64,000 nucleotides of DNA from Terrimonas sp937888905 (GTDB taxonomy: Bacteria > Bacteroidota > Bacteroidia > Chitinophagales > Chitinophagaceae), in NCBI GenBank assembly GCA_937888905.1, contig CALATA010000004.1, forward strand, positions 434,001-498,000, written 5' to 3'. A model generated the notes under the pieces. That model was not told where the DNA came from, searched no databases, and worked only from the letters and a program-made list of their open reading frames with translations. The translations under genes and the position numbers were made by a program. Positions 18,114 to 28,040 of the stretch are shown in pieces (the first letter of the stretch is position 1; every line of letters begins with the position of its first letter).

Positions 18114-19613
18114 CTACTTACTGCTGGTATCAGCTAACGCTCTTTCGCCGCAATCACCGGGAACGATCCTCATCTCCAGCTTTTCCAATCCCAGATCGAT
18201 GCCGTTGATGTTTTTGTTTTTCAATGCATCGAGCAATTCCTGTTCGGGCGCATCTTTGACAATCACACTGATTACCTGTTCCAGGCTGATGGAAAATTCG
18301 GACACGCCGTATACTATTTTTTCTCCCTTTCTGCCAAAGGCAAATAAGACGGCGCGGTCTCTTAAAAAAAGCGGAACGCCACCATTTGTTTTGTCGAAAT
18401 AATATCCCTTTTCATCTTTGCCATTGGAGACCGACAGGATTTGTTTATCAGGACAAAAGAGATAAACGTTGATATCCATGTCAAATGTTCCTTGTAACCG
18501 TGCCCACACTTTTACCGGCTGGGTTCCTGCATACCCTTCCATATAAGCATCGATATTGTACCAGCCGAATGTTTTGATCTGGAACTCATACATGCCGGAA
18601 GTTTGTCCGTCGGTGAAAGCGACGTTTCTTTCTTCGGGATCGTCCAATTCTTTTTCACCCGAAAATGTATTGGCATTTTGTGCCGGCGGAGTGGCAGGTA
18701 CTGTGGGTATGTCGTCAGTAAATTGTGAGGTTTCCGCCAGTGATGGTTTTACGTAGATAGTATCCTCTTTACATACGGCCGTAAAGCTACCGGAAGACGT
18801 ATCCTTTCCAGACGTTGGAACCGGCTGTTGTGGCATCAAAGACGGATACTTCGATTGATTGTTGACGTATTGGATAATAGCATCGATTGATTGATTGTCG
18901 AGTACAGGAAAAAGATCCATGGACGTGGGAGAGTATTTCGACATTTCAACGGCACGCGGATAGCCGGATTCGATCAGTTTTCTATTATTTCTTATCCACT
19001 CATATAGTTTCGTTTTCGGCCAGCGTTGATCTACGTTTACCAAAGAAGGGCCAATCGCTGATTCTTTGACATCGCTTCCGTGACAGGTTGCGCATTTGCT
19101 ATGATAGAGTATACTTCCCAATTGCAAATCCTGCGGAGGAGGATTGAGTGTATCGGGCTCAACCCAGTTAACGGTACCACTATCCGTTTCCACGCCTTTG
19201 AAAACTTTCATGGTACTGTCGTAATAGGAATAAGGCATGGAAACCCCGAGCGGCTTCACCAGTGTTGTCATTTCCCCACCGGCTGTTGCGTTAATATAGA
19301 TCATGCCGCCACTGCGCAAAGGCCGGCCATTTGATTCAGTGGTTAAACCAGCCGCCAATATCTCTGCCGACGTAAATGCTTCACGGATGGTGATGGCTAT
19401 TTTGCCGCCTCCGGCAAAAGCATCCGAAGGAATTTTTACACGGGCACCGTGCGCCGTGATAATCGTCGTATCCATCGACGGATCGATTTGAAACACTTGT
19501 TCGCGCAGAATAGAAGGGGAGAACGGTTTTGGTGACATTTTTGCAGCCTGTCTGCAGGAGGAAAAACAAAAAACAACAACGTACAACGAAAGAATAGCAA
19601 AGATGGCTCTCAT
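18114..19613 (-). CDS. c-type cytochrome domain lipoprotein
   Basis: 499-residue envelope lipoprotein: signal peptide with lipobox CFSSC (Cys20). Residues 40-150 look like a beta-rich domain (HGARVKIPSDAFAGGGKIAI). A single haem c attachment motif CATCHGSD lies near residue 174 with a small cytochrome c domain around it up to about 250. The rest, about 330-499, is beta-rich and of unknown type. The haem needs periplasmic cytochrome c maturation. It is divergent from ndh, which may hint at a shared redox role but does not show it. Confidence 0.82.
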   Translation of the reverse strand: MRAIFAILSLYVVVFCFSSCRQAAKMSPKPFSPSILREQVFQIDPSMDTTIITAHGARVKIPSDAFAGGGKIAITIREAFTSAEILAAGLTTESNGRPLRSGGMIYINATAGGEMTTLVKPLGVSMPYSYYDSTMKVFKGVETDSGTVNWVEPDTLNPPPQDLQLGSILYHSKCATCHGSDVKESAIGPSLVNVDQRWPKTKLYEWIRNNRKLIESGYPRAVEMSKYSPTSMDLFPVLDNQSIDAIIQYVNNQSKYPSLMPQQPVPTSGKDTSSGSFTAVCKEDTIYVKPSLAETSQFTDDIPTVPATPPAQNANTFSGEKELDDPEERNVAFTDGQTSGMYEFQIKTFGWYNIDAYMEGYAGTQPVKVWARLQGTFDMDINVYLFCPDKQILSVSNGKDEKGYYFDKTNGGVPLFLRDRAVLFAFGRKGEKIVYGVSEFSISLEQVISVIVKDAPEQELLDALKNKNINGIDLGLEKLEMRIVPGDCGERALADTSSK

Positions 19614-19720
19614 GGTAAAGTTGGTTTGGATGGTGATTAAAGCAGCACAAAGTTAAATTTATACGTCGGTTTTCGTAGTTATTTATTTTCCTTAATTTTC
19701 AATAAATATTGAAAATTGTG

Positions 19721-19728
19721 TAAATTTG
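19721..19728 (+). promoter_or_regulatory. -7 box of ndh
   Basis: TAAATTTG, a good TAnnTTTG match, 17 bases before the ATG at 19746. The -33 region is A/T-rich without a clear TTG. Confidence 0.45.
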
Positions 19729-19745
19729 CGGCATAAATTCTTATT

Positions 19746-21083
19746 ATGAAAGTGGTCATCGTAGGTGCAGGGTTTGGCGGACTGAAGCTGGCCCGTGCCC
19801 TGAATAATAAACCCGGTTTTGAAGTAATCCTCATCGACCGGTTCAACTATCATCAGTTCCAACCTTTGTTCTACCAGGTAGCGACCGCGGGCTTGGATGC
19901 GAGTAATATTTCCTTTCCGTTGCGTAAAGTTTTTCAGAAAAGCAAAAACGTAAGAATCCGGCTGACAGAACTGCAATCAATTGTACCCGAGCAAAACAAA
20001 GTGATCACGGATACGGAAGAGATCAGCTATGATGTATTGGTAATAGCAACAGGAGCGGACACCAACTTTTTTGGTAATGCACAACTCGCGGAACATGCAT
20101 TTCCCATGAAATCAACCGTAGAAGCGTTGCAACTTCGTTACCGTTTGCTGCAAAATCTCGAGCAGGCATTGACCATAGAAAATGCGGATGACCTGCAACG
20201 CCGGATGAACATCGTGGTGGTAGGCGGTGGTCCTACCGGAGTGGAAGTATCAGGTGCGCTGGCCGAATGGAAAAAATATGTGCTGCCCAAGGACTATCCC
20301 GAGCTGGACTTTGACAATATGAATATCTACCTGCTTGAAGGATCGTCCAAAACGCTTGCCGCGATGAGTGAAAAATCATCGGAGCAATCGCGCAAGTATC
20401 TCGAAAAACTGGGGGTAAATGTAAAGACCAATACGATCGTAAAAGATTACGACGGTAAAACCGTGCACCTGAACGATGGCTCAACGCTCGAAGCGGCAAC
20501 CGTGATATGGGCGGCCGGTATTAAAGGAAATGTGCCCGCCGGTATAGAACCGGAGCTGGTGGCGCGTGGCAACCGTATCAAGACTGACCGTCGTTGCCGG
20601 GTGATGGGACATAATAATATATATGCGATCGGTGATATTGCTTACATGGAAACACCCAAATACCCCAACGGGCATCCCCAGGTAGCACCTGTAGCCATGC
20701 AACAGGCATCTCTACTTGCCGGTAACCTGATAGTCGAAGAAAGAAAATCTACCAAACCCTTTTATGAATTCGAATACCGCGACAAAGGGTCGATGGCGAC
20801 TGTTGGTCGCAACCTGGCAGTGGTGGATGTGCCTAAGCCCAAATTGCACTTTGGTGGTTTTATGGCCTGGATGATCTGGATGGGACTGCACCTGATGCTG
20901 ATTCTGGGTGTTAAGAACCGGTTCTTCGTATTCAGCAACTGGTTATACAATTACTTCACGTATGATCAAAACCTGCGGCTGATCTTCAAAGAATTTGAAC
21001 GGCCCGAGAATGAAATGCAAAAGGCAAAAATCACAAGTCCAAAGACGGGAACTGAACAACATGTGAAGACCGGTGCCGTTTAA
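19746..21083 (+). CDS. ndh: Type II NADH dehydrogenase
   Basis: 445-residue peripheral membrane flavoprotein that passes electrons from NADH to quinone without pumping. The FAD motif GAGFGGLKLA is at 8-17 and the NADH motif VVVGGGPTGVEVSG near 158-171. Two Rossmann domains are followed by a hydrophobic, amphipathic segment near 365-385 (MAWMIWMGLHLMLILG) that anchors the enzyme at the membrane. Length and layout are normal. It has its own promoter-like box and terminator. Confidence 0.92.
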   Translation: MKVVIVGAGFGGLKLARALNNKPGFEVILIDRFNYHQFQPLFYQVATAGLDASNISFPLRKVFQKSKNVRIRLTELQSIVPEQNKVITDTEEISYDVLVIATGADTNFFGNAQLAEHAFPMKSTVEALQLRYRLLQNLEQALTIENADDLQRRMNIVVVGGGPTGVEVSGALAEWKKYVLPKDYPELDFDNMNIYLLEGSSKTLAAMSEKSSEQSRKYLEKLGVNVKTNTIVKDYDGKTVHLNDGSTLEAATVIWAAGIKGNVPAGIEPELVARGNRIKTDRRCRVMGHNNIYAIGDIAYMETPKYPNGHPQVAPVAMQQASLLAGNLIVEERKSTKPFYEFEYRDKGSMATVGRNLAVVDVPKPKLHFGGFMAWMIWMGLHLMLILGVKNRFFVFSNWLYNYFTYDQNLRLIFKEFERPENEMQKAKITSPKTGTEQHVKTGAV

Positions 21084-21388
21084 ACGGGCCTGCCGGTTCG
21101 GGATCAACAATTTGCTAAAAGAGTCGCTGAAAGGAGGCTCTTTTTTTATGTAACCCTAAATGTGTAAATAGATACACAGTATTTGTGGTGAATCCCCCCG
21201 GCGATGCCGGCATGAATTATTTCTTATACAATTCTAATCTCTACCTTTTTCATAGGGCATTGATCACCTTTACTTCCCGAAACCAAGGGAGACATATTTC
21301 CACACTGCAGCATCCGGCTGCTTTTTTGCAATAAGTCCTGCTGAGCGAAAACCCTCACATTAAAAACTTCGTTCATTCAACAAAACTT
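21084..21388. other. 305-base spacer
   Basis: Holds the ndh terminator (21117-21147) and a short hairpin CCGGC-GAT-GCCGG near 21199-21211. Nothing else is recognised; the promoter of the DUF4394 gene must lie here but no clear TAnnTTTG box is seen. Confidence 0.5.
21117..21147 (+). terminator. Terminator of ndh
   Basis: AAAGAG...CTCTTT stem with interrupted inner pairs, followed by seven T. Confidence 0.7.
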
Positions 21389-22909
21389 ATGAAGATGAAA
21401 CCAACTCAGTCCCTGCTCAAATTTGGAGCGGCGGCCATCCTTTCCCTTACAATGGGCCTTACTTCCTGCGACAAAGATGATAATGATGACTTCAATTCTA
21501 TTGATGTTGATGATTATTATCTGTTGACCTCTACCAATTCCCTGATAAAATATGATGGTGATAATCCTGGCCGCTCTGTTGCGACTACTGGTATTACCGG
21601 GCTGGCTTCAGGCGAATTGATCGTAAGTATTGATTTCAGACCTGGTACAGGACAACTATACGGTATCAGCAATGCCAGCAAACTTTATATCCTCAACACC
21701 AATTCGGGTGCGGCCACACAAGTTGGTACAACCGCATTTACCCCTGTATTAACTGGTACGAAAGTATCCATTGACTTCAATCCGGCGGCTGATCGTCTGC
21801 GTGTGATCACTGATAACGGTCAGAACCTCCGCATTCATCCTGAAACCGGCGCTGTTGCTGCTACGGATCCCGCTATCAACGGCGTGCCTTCCGCCTCTGT
21901 TACGGGTGCGGCTTACACCAACAGCAAGGCAGGCACTACTTCCACTGAATTATACAACATTGAAGCAACAACTAAAAAATTGTACAAACAGGCCGATCCC
22001 AATGCAGGCACGCTGACGGAAGTGGGTTCGCTGAATGTAGATATTACAGGAAGTGCAGCTTTCGATATCAGCCCTGATAACGACGAAGCTGTTGCGGTGC
22101 TGAACACCAGCGGCGGAGCGGGTCTTTATACCATCAGCCTGAGTACCGGCCGTGCCAGCAAGGTCACGGATCTCGGCAATCAGACCATCATTGGTATAGC
22201 CATTCAGACTGATCCGGTAGCCTATGCCGTTGATCCATCCAACAACCTGATCATCTTTGATCCGACTGATCCGACAGACCGTGTGAATAAAACAACCAGC
22301 GGCATCAACAGCGGCGACATCATTGTAGGTATCGATCTGCGTCCGGCCAATGGTCAGCTATTTGCCATGGGTTCCAATGGACGACTGTATTCGGTGAATA
22401 CTGCATCAGGTGTGTTTACGCCTATCGGCGGAATCTTCCCCACGCCTTTGTCGGGCACTGAATTCGGATTCGACTTCAATCCGCAGGTAGACCGGATCCG
22501 AGTGGTGAGTAACAACCGCCAGAACCTGCGTTTGAACCCCAACGACGGATCGATTGCCGGTGTTGACGGGATGATTAACCCCGGTACACCTGCCATTACT
22601 GCAGCGGCATACACGAACAACTTTCCTGGTACCAGCAGTACTGTATTGTATGTGATTGACGCAGCAGCAGGCAAACTCTATCGCCAGGATCCAAACCCCG
22701 GTACGTTGACAGAAGTTGGCGGATTGGGTAACACGTTTACCGGCAGCAATGGATTTGACATTGGTGGCAGAACAGGTGATGCGTGGGCTTTGCTGACCAA
22801 CAGCGGAACCACTTCAGTATATTCTATCAACCTGACAACAGGTCGTGCTGAGCGCAAAGGCAACCTGGGAACGACGGCTACGGCGTTTACGGTTGGCCTG
22901 GGCCAATAA
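21389..22909 (+). CDS. DUF4394 lipoprotein, two tandem domains
   Basis: 506-residue surface or periplasmic lipoprotein. Signal peptide ends in LTSC (Cys27), followed by an Asp/Asn-rich linker. Two DUF4394 units of about 230 residues follow each other: unit 1 about 40-270 (ELIVSIDFRPGTGQLYG, DFNPAADRLRVITDNGQN) and unit 2 about 275-506 (DIIVGIDLRPANGQLFA, DFNPQVDRIRVVSNNRQN). The repeated internal strands suggest a beta-propeller. The family has no assigned biochemical role. Confidence 0.88.
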   Translation: MKMKPTQSLLKFGAAAILSLTMGLTSCDKDDNDDFNSIDVDDYYLLTSTNSLIKYDGDNPGRSVATTGITGLASGELIVSIDFRPGTGQLYGISNASKLYILNTNSGAATQVGTTAFTPVLTGTKVSIDFNPAADRLRVITDNGQNLRIHPETGAVAATDPAINGVPSASVTGAAYTNSKAGTTSTELYNIEATTKKLYKQADPNAGTLTEVGSLNVDITGSAAFDISPDNDEAVAVLNTSGGAGLYTISLSTGRASKVTDLGNQTIIGIAIQTDPVAYAVDPSNNLIIFDPTDPTDRVNKTTSGINSGDIIVGIDLRPANGQLFAMGSNGRLYSVNTASGVFTPIGGIFPTPLSGTEFGFDFNPQVDRIRVVSNNRQNLRLNPNDGSIAGVDGMINPGTPAITAAAYTNNFPGTSSTVLYVIDAAAGKLYRQDPNPGTLTEVGGLGNTFTGSNGFDIGGRTGDAWALLTNSGTTSVYSINLTTGRAERKGNLGTTATAFTVGLGQ

Positions 22910-22910
22910 G

Positions 22911-22940
22911 TTAATTTGAAGATTTGAAAATTTGATAATG
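22911..22940 (+). repeat. AATTTGA word repeat abutting the stop codon
   Basis: A run of AATTTGA/GATTTGA words starts two bases after the DUF4394 stop and leads into its terminator. The same series is at 10863-10902. Confidence 0.7.
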
Positions 22941-22941
22941 A

Positions 22942-22972
22942 GGCGTGCCGGTTTTCCGGCGCGCTTTTTTTT
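22942..22972 (+). terminator. Terminator of the DUF4394 gene
   Basis: Stem GCGTGCCGG / CCGGCGCGC (one G-T pair), loop TTTT, followed by eight T. Confidence 0.85.
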
Positions 22973-23092
22973 AGTTATAAGTAGTAAGTGATAAGTTTTA
23001 AGTCTTTTGCGCCTTATGCGGCTTTGCGTGAAAAAGGCTGTCGGTAAAATCAATGACGCTTTTGAATTTTGACTTTTGAATGTTGAATTTTC
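22973..23092. repeat. Spacer repeats downstream of the HEAT gene
   Basis: 22973-23003 has AGTTATAAGTAGTAAGTGATAAG words (the TTACTTA family read on the other strand), 23010-23040 has a TATGCGGCTTTGCGTGAAAAA copy, and 23059-23092 a TTTTGAATTTTGACTTTTG series that enters the 3' end of the HEAT-repeat gene. Confidence 0.75.
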
Positions 23093-23580
23093 CTCGCTCT
23101 TGAACGGAAGGCTGCTGATTCGTTATCCCACTGATCGTTGATAATGGTCAGAAGTTCGGGGCGTATATCAGGGTAAACATGGGAAAGCTTATCAAGTATG
23201 GTCAGGGAAAAAGCTTTGGTGGCTGGTTTCTGTTGTGGGTCGGTGACGAGGCGGAAGCAGGTGTCCATGATGATGCCGTGATATTTTTCAGGGAGGGTGA
23301 TATCCTGCAGCAGGCGAAGGGTATTGCGGCGTACGGCTTCGTGAATTCCGGGCTTCTCCAGATTCTTCAGCAACTTACCGAGGTGTTTGCCGACGAGTTT
23401 GGGATGGGCGATGGAAGCATAGGAGAGTGGCCAGGCGGCGCGCTGAATCACTTTCGGGTCTTCGTCATGCAGGAAGAGTTTTATTAATTGATCAAAGCGT
23501 TTGGCGTCATCGCCGATCCAGGCAACCACTTTGTTGCACTGGGCTTTGGAATGTTCGGCGAGGAGGAGGGAGCGGAGCAT
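23050..23580 (-). CDS. HEAT-repeat-like protein with repeat-derived tail
   Basis: 176-residue cytoplasmic helical protein built of HEAT-like pairs (FDQLIKLFLHDEDPKVIQRA, HEAVRRNTLRLLQDITLP), related in style to DNA alkylation repair or phycobilisome-lyase-type HEAT proteins; no function can be assigned. It begins five bases after the hsdR stop on the same strand, so it may be read with the restriction operon. The last residues (KIQHSKVKIQKRH) are the translation of the TTCAAAAG/TCAAAA spacer repeat, so the original end was probably a few codons earlier. Confidence 0.7.
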   Translation of the reverse strand: MLRSLLLAEHSKAQCNKVVAWIGDDAKRFDQLIKLFLHDEDPKVIQRAAWPLSYASIAHPKLVGKHLGKLLKNLEKPGIHEAVRRNTLRLLQDITLPEKYHGIIMDTCFRLVTDPQQKPATKAFSLTILDKLSHVYPDIRPELLTIINDQWDNESAAFRSRARKIQHSKVKIQKRH

Positions 23581-23585
23581 GGGGG

Positions 23586-26500
23586 CTAATTTGACGTCAA
23601 TTCCTTAGCAATCGTTTCAGCCTGCTTCAACACTTCTTCCGTCGCCAGCATTTGCATGTCTGGAGGATAACCAAATTGACGTAAAATGCGTTTGACAGCC
23701 ACTTTTAATTTTGCTTTTACACTTTCCTTGATATTCCAGTCGATAGTCGCATTTTGGCGTATGGTTTCCGTAAGAACGACTGCGACTTCACGAAGTTTCT
23801 CATGCTGCATCAGCTGTTTGGCGCTGTCGTTATTCGCTACGGCCCTGTAAAAATAATATTCATATTCAGTCAGGCCAGTGTTTTTTGGACCGTCTTTTAC
23901 GCTCACCACTTCTTTACTCACTTTTATAAGCTCCTCAATGACTTCGGCTGCCGTTAAAATTTTATTTTGGTATTTTTTGATGGACTGCTCCAACATTTCC
24001 ATCAGGGTTTTCCCTTCTACTATATTTCTTTTTGCAATGGCTTTGATTTCATCGTTCAATAATTTCTTCAATACTTCCATTGCGATATTCTTGTGCTCCA
24101 TGCCTTTTAGTTCCAAGAGGAAGTCTTCGGAAAGGATGGAAATATCCGGCTTCTTAATACCAGCGGCATCAAACACATCGATCACTTGTTCCGATACCAG
24201 TGCCTTGTCGATTACCTGGCGAATAGTGGTTTCTATTTCCTCATTCGTTCTACCAGACCCGGAACTGTCAAATTTGACTAATCTTGCTTTTACCGCCTGA
24301 AAAAAAGCTACTTCATCTTTGGCATCCATGGCCTGGTCATGCGGAATAGCGATCGCAAAAGCCTGGCTTAGTGCTGTTACCTCATCGATGTATCGCTTTT
24401 TGCCATTGTCCAAACCAAGAATATGATCTTCCGCAGCTAGGATCAGTGATAACTTGCGTGAAGTATCGGCTTCAAAAAAATCTTCGTATTTGAAGTCGTG
24501 ATAAAGCTGGTTGATGACTTCTATTTTTTCCAACATCAACTGGACAGCTTGTTCCTGTAATATTGTCGGATCACCTTTGCCGCCGGCATCGGCATAGAAA
24601 GACAGGGCTTTTTTCAGATCCGAAGCGATGCCGAGGTAATCAACCACCAATCCGCCCGGTTTGTCTTTGTAAACCCGGTTTACACGAGCAATGGCCTGCA
24701 TCAGGTTGTGGCCTTTCATCGGTTTGTCGATGTACAATGTATGCATGCTCGGTGCATCAAATCCCGTAAGCCACATGTCCCGCACTATCACCAACTTCAG
24801 CTCATCATCGGGATTTTTCATACGGTCGGCGAGTTTCCGACGTTGCTCTTTAGTTGTGTGATGCTTTGAAATCAGAGCGCCTTCGGACGACGCTGCTGTC
24901 ATGACTACTTTGATAGTGCCCTTGCTCAGATCGTCGGAATGCCATTCCGGTCGAAGTTGGATAATAGCATCATATAACTGCGCGGCAATGCGTCGGCTCA
25001 TCGCTACGATCATGCCTTTGCCCTCAAATACGGTTTGCCGCTGTTCGAAGTGATTGACGATATCGTTAGCGATATTTTGTATTCTTTTTTCGCTGCCAAT
25101 CAGTGCTTCGAGCTGTGTCCATTTGGCCTTGGCCTTTTGCGTATTAGTTAAATCTTCCTGATCCAACTCGTCATCCAGTTCTTTAACCAGCTCTTTGCCT
25201 TCTTCGCTCAGGTTTACTTTGGCCAGGCGACTTTCATAAAAGATACGTACGGTGGCTCCGTCCTCTACAGCTTGTGCTATGTCGTAGATGTCAACGTAAT
25301 TTCCGAATACGGCTGGTGTATTTATATCGGTATTTTCGATTGGAGTACCTGTAAAGCCCAGGTAGGTAGCATTGGGTAAAGCATCGCGCATGTATTTGGC
25401 AAAACCGTACACGATCTTTTGACCGGTTACATTACCCTGGTAATCTTTCACATCCTGTGTCTTGGCCTTGAGGCCGTACTGCGTGCGGTGAGCTTCATCG
25501 GCAATAACAACGATGTTTCTTCGTTCCGAAAGTAGTTCATACACGTTGCCTTCTTCCGGCTGAAATTTTTGTATAGTTGTAAATACCACGCCGCCTGATG
25601 CCACGCGCAACAGTTCTTTGAGATGGTTGCGATCTTCGGCTTGTACGGGTTCTTGCCGAAGTAGCTGTTTGGAAGCAGCAAACGTATCAAACAACTGATC
25701 ATCGAGATCGTTGCGATCAGTGATCACCAGGATAGTCGGGTTGTTCATCGCCAGCACGATCTTGCCCGTATAAAATACCATCGACAGCGATTTGCCGCTG
25801 CCCTGTGTATGCCATATCACACCGCCTTTGCGGTCACCGACGGGCTGGCTTTTTACACTGGCGATGCCGTAATGCTCTGGATCTTCTTCTGCACTGCTTT
25901 CAGGTGTTCCTTCTTCTGCATTGAGACCAGCAGCACGAAGGGTAGAAGCTACGGCCCGGTTCACTGCGTAGTATTGGTGATAGGCCGCCAGTTTCTTTAC
26001 GGTGGTAATACTGGTAATGCCTGTTTGAGGATCTTCTTTCTTTGACTTTTCAAACACGATGAAATGCCGAAGCAAATCGATCAACGTTTCTTTGTTCAGC
26101 ATCCCCTGGATCAGTGTTTCCAACTGGCTTACCAGATGGGATGCTTCCACTTTGCCATCGGCCGACTTCCAGGCCATGTAGCGGCTCAGTCCCGCGGAAA
26201 GTGAACCGACGCGTGCTTCGAGCCCGTCGGAGATTACGACGAATCCGTTATAGGTAAATAACCCCGGAATAATATTTTTATACGTGTCTACCTGCCGGTG
26301 CGCCGAATGAATGGTGGCCTTTTCGTCGCCTGCATTCTTTAGTTCCATCAGCACCAACGGTATGCCGTTGATGAACAACAATAAGTCAGGGCGTTTATTA
26401 TGCCCATTTTCTATAATGGTAAACTGGTTAACAACCAGGAACTCGTTGTTTTGAGGATTGTTGAAATCGATGAGCCATATGCGGTCGCCGCGTTCATCGC

Positions 26501-26813
26501 CGTCTTTCTGAACGGTAACAGGTATACCCTCGGTCAGCAGGCGGTGAAAGGTTTCGTTGTTAGCGATAAGCTCGGGTGATGCGATGCGTTGTATTTCGCG
26601 GATAGCTTCTTGCTGCGCATCAGCGGGCAGGGTAGGGTTGATGCGGCGCACGGCCTCTTGCAAACGATCCAACAGCAGCACCTGTTCAAAACTGCTGCGC
26701 TCGGGTGTTTCGCTATCGGGTGCAATATCTGGACCGTAGATGTATTCGTAGCCGAGGGCTTCGAGGCGTTCGATGGCTAGGCGTTCGATATGGTTTTCGG
26801 TGATGGGGGGCAT
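23586..26813 (-). CDS. hsdR: Type I restriction enzyme, motor and nuclease subunit
   Basis: 1075-residue HsdR. The N-terminal nuclease domain has the PD-(D/E)xK elements RPDLLLFINGIPLVLMELKN near 140-160. The SF2 translocase follows with Walker A TQGSGKS near 335, DEAHRTQYG near 438 and later motifs including FTGTPIENTD near 490 and ARVNRVYKDKPGGLV near 715. It cuts unmodified DNA after translocation, together with HsdM and HsdS. It lies 72 bases after the DprA-like gene and is separated from hsdS and hsdM by about 6.6 kb of other genes on the same strand. Confidence 0.95.
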   Translation of the reverse strand: MPPITENHIERLAIERLEALGYEYIYGPDIAPDSETPERSSFEQVLLLDRLQEAVRRINPTLPADAQQEAIREIQRIASPELIANNETFHRLLTEGIPVTVQKDGDERGDRIWLIDFNNPQNNEFLVVNQFTIIENGHNKRPDLLLFINGIPLVLMELKNAGDEKATIHSAHRQVDTYKNIIPGLFTYNGFVVISDGLEARVGSLSAGLSRYMAWKSADGKVEASHLVSQLETLIQGMLNKETLIDLLRHFIVFEKSKKEDPQTGITSITTVKKLAAYHQYYAVNRAVASTLRAAGLNAEEGTPESSAEEDPEHYGIASVKSQPVGDRKGGVIWHTQGSGKSLSMVFYTGKIVLAMNNPTILVITDRNDLDDQLFDTFAASKQLLRQEPVQAEDRNHLKELLRVASGGVVFTTIQKFQPEEGNVYELLSERRNIVVIADEAHRTQYGLKAKTQDVKDYQGNVTGQKIVYGFAKYMRDALPNATYLGFTGTPIENTDINTPAVFGNYVDIYDIAQAVEDGATVRIFYESRLAKVNLSEEGKELVKELDDELDQEDLTNTQKAKAKWTQLEALIGSEKRIQNIANDIVNHFEQRQTVFEGKGMIVAMSRRIAAQLYDAIIQLRPEWHSDDLSKGTIKVVMTAASSEGALISKHHTTKEQRRKLADRMKNPDDELKLVIVRDMWLTGFDAPSMHTLYIDKPMKGHNLMQAIARVNRVYKDKPGGLVVDYLGIASDLKKALSFYADAGGKGDPTILQEQAVQLMLEKIEVINQLYHDFKYEDFFEADTSRKLSLILAAEDHILGLDNGKKRYIDEVTALSQAFAIAIPHDQAMDAKDEVAFFQAVKARLVKFDSSGSGRTNEEIETTIRQVIDKALVSEQVIDVFDAAGIKKPDISILSEDFLLELKGMEHKNIAMEVLKKLLNDEIKAIAKRNIVEGKTLMEMLEQSIKKYQNKILTAAEVIEELIKVSKEVVSVKDGPKNTGLTEYEYYFYRAVANNDSAKQLMQHEKLREVAVVLTETIRQNATIDWNIKESVKAKLKVAVKRILRQFGYPPDMQMLATEEVLKQAETIAKELTSN

Positions 26814-26885
26814 GTTGACTGCTACTGCCGGACTGAATGAAGGTTGGCAAGGCTTATTTAGGGTTCTTTCCCAGGAATTAAAGTT

Positions 26886-28037
26886 TTATGTGAAAAGTAT
26901 TGACTGAGTAGGTGCTTTTGACCCTTTCAGCTTATATTGATTTGTCTTTTTTTCTTTTACGATTTCTATAAAGTCCAATTTTTTTAAATAATTATTCAAC
27001 TTTTGAACGGTCCAGTCCAATGCTAATTTAGTAAGTAATTCTTTAGCGGTCAAGGCACGTCCGTCGATTGCAAGACGTATTTTGGCGTCTAAAGACGCTG
27101 ATTCCTCAGGTTCCTCAACTACAGAAACTGGCTGCGATTCTAGCACCTGGTATGCTTTTGCGATTTCACGGCCGTTAAAGTCAACAGGGACAGCGCCTTT
27201 ATCGATCAGGATATCGTTGGCATTCTTTTCAGTAGCTTCAGGCTTACGAACATAAATTTTTCTTCCTTTTCTTAAGCCATCGATCACACCAGACCATGTG
27301 CCACCTTTTTCTGATGATTCCGCTACATAAATTTCATCGGCGAGACCGTAGATGATCGGGTTTCTTGCCATCGCCAGCTCGGTTTTCCAGGGCGCTTTAG
27401 GGAAAAATGTGCTCACAACCAGTACATCGCCATTAATGATCTGACTGTAGTAGGTTTTGAATCCTGATGCAAAGGTCATGATGCCTTGTGGCAGTACAAT
27501 AACGCTCTGCCCTTTGTACTTGATCGCAGAGTCTAAGGCCTGTTTATCTACTCCCTTTGCAAAACCGCTTACGACCACTTTGTAATCTATGCTGGCCTTT
27601 TTTGCGATATTATCTGTGAATGCTAAAGATTTTTCAGATGCCGCTCTTGACCCCACTATTGCGATTGACTGCTCTTCGAGTATTTTTTTATTACCTTTTA
27701 CATAAAGCACTGCAGGGGCGTGGGCGGTCTTTAAATTTTTCTTCAGTGTTTTCGAATACTCAGGCGATGTAATGGGGATTATTTCGTATCCCTGGCTTAA
27801 GAAAGATTCTGCAAGAAATGCATTACTGGCCAATTCAACTTTAGCCTGTTTCAGATCTGCTACCTGTTTGTCATCCAATAAGTACGTCTTTCTCCAATCG
27901 TTTTCTGAAAGACTAAAGAAATCAATAATGGAAATTTGATTCTCGTGGAAGAATTTTATGATGAGGTTGTTGATTTTAAGATGACCCCATTTAGGCAGAT
28001 GCGCCAGTGCGATCCAATATGCTGCTTCGTTTGTCAT
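26886..28037 (-). CDS. DprA-like (SLOG fold) protein, RqlI/PsyrA-like
   Basis: 383-residue protein with an N-terminal helical part, a DprA/Smf-type Rossmann (SLOG) domain about 105-310 with the signature IAIVGSRAAS near 125 and SGFAKGVD near 156, and a C-terminal winged-helix-like end (about 320-383). True DprA loads RecA on incoming DNA; this version lies three bases after a RecQ-PRTase gene, the arrangement known as RqlH-RqlI in pathogenic E. coli and as the PsyrTA toxin-antitoxin pair, in which the DprA-like member restrains the helicase. By that match it would be the antitoxin-like partner. A housekeeping DprA is the alternative and is less likely in this context. Confidence 0.82.
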   Translation of the reverse strand: MTNEAAYWIALAHLPKWGHLKINNLIIKFFHENQISIIDFFSLSENDWRKTYLLDDKQVADLKQAKVELASNAFLAESFLSQGYEIIPITSPEYSKTLKKNLKTAHAPAVLYVKGNKKILEEQSIAIVGSRAASEKSLAFTDNIAKKASIDYKVVVSGFAKGVDKQALDSAIKYKGQSVIVLPQGIMTFASGFKTYYSQIINGDVLVVSTFFPKAPWKTELAMARNPIIYGLADEIYVAESSEKGGTWSGVIDGLRKGRKIYVRKPEATEKNANDILIDKGAVPVDFNGREIAKAYQVLESQPVSVVEEPEESASLDAKIRLAIDGRALTAKELLTKLALDWTVQKLNNYLKKLDFIEIVKEKKTNQYKLKGSKAPTQSILFT

Positions 28038-28040
28038 ATA

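Noticed and set aside
17802..18137. 111-codon open frame between serA and the haem lipoprotein
   Set aside because: It starts in a repeat array and covers two hairpins; the translation is not protein-like.
26886..28037. Housekeeping DprA
   Set aside because: The SLOG motifs match, but the operon position beside the RecQ-PRTase fusion fits the RqlI/PsyrA type better; not fully excluded.
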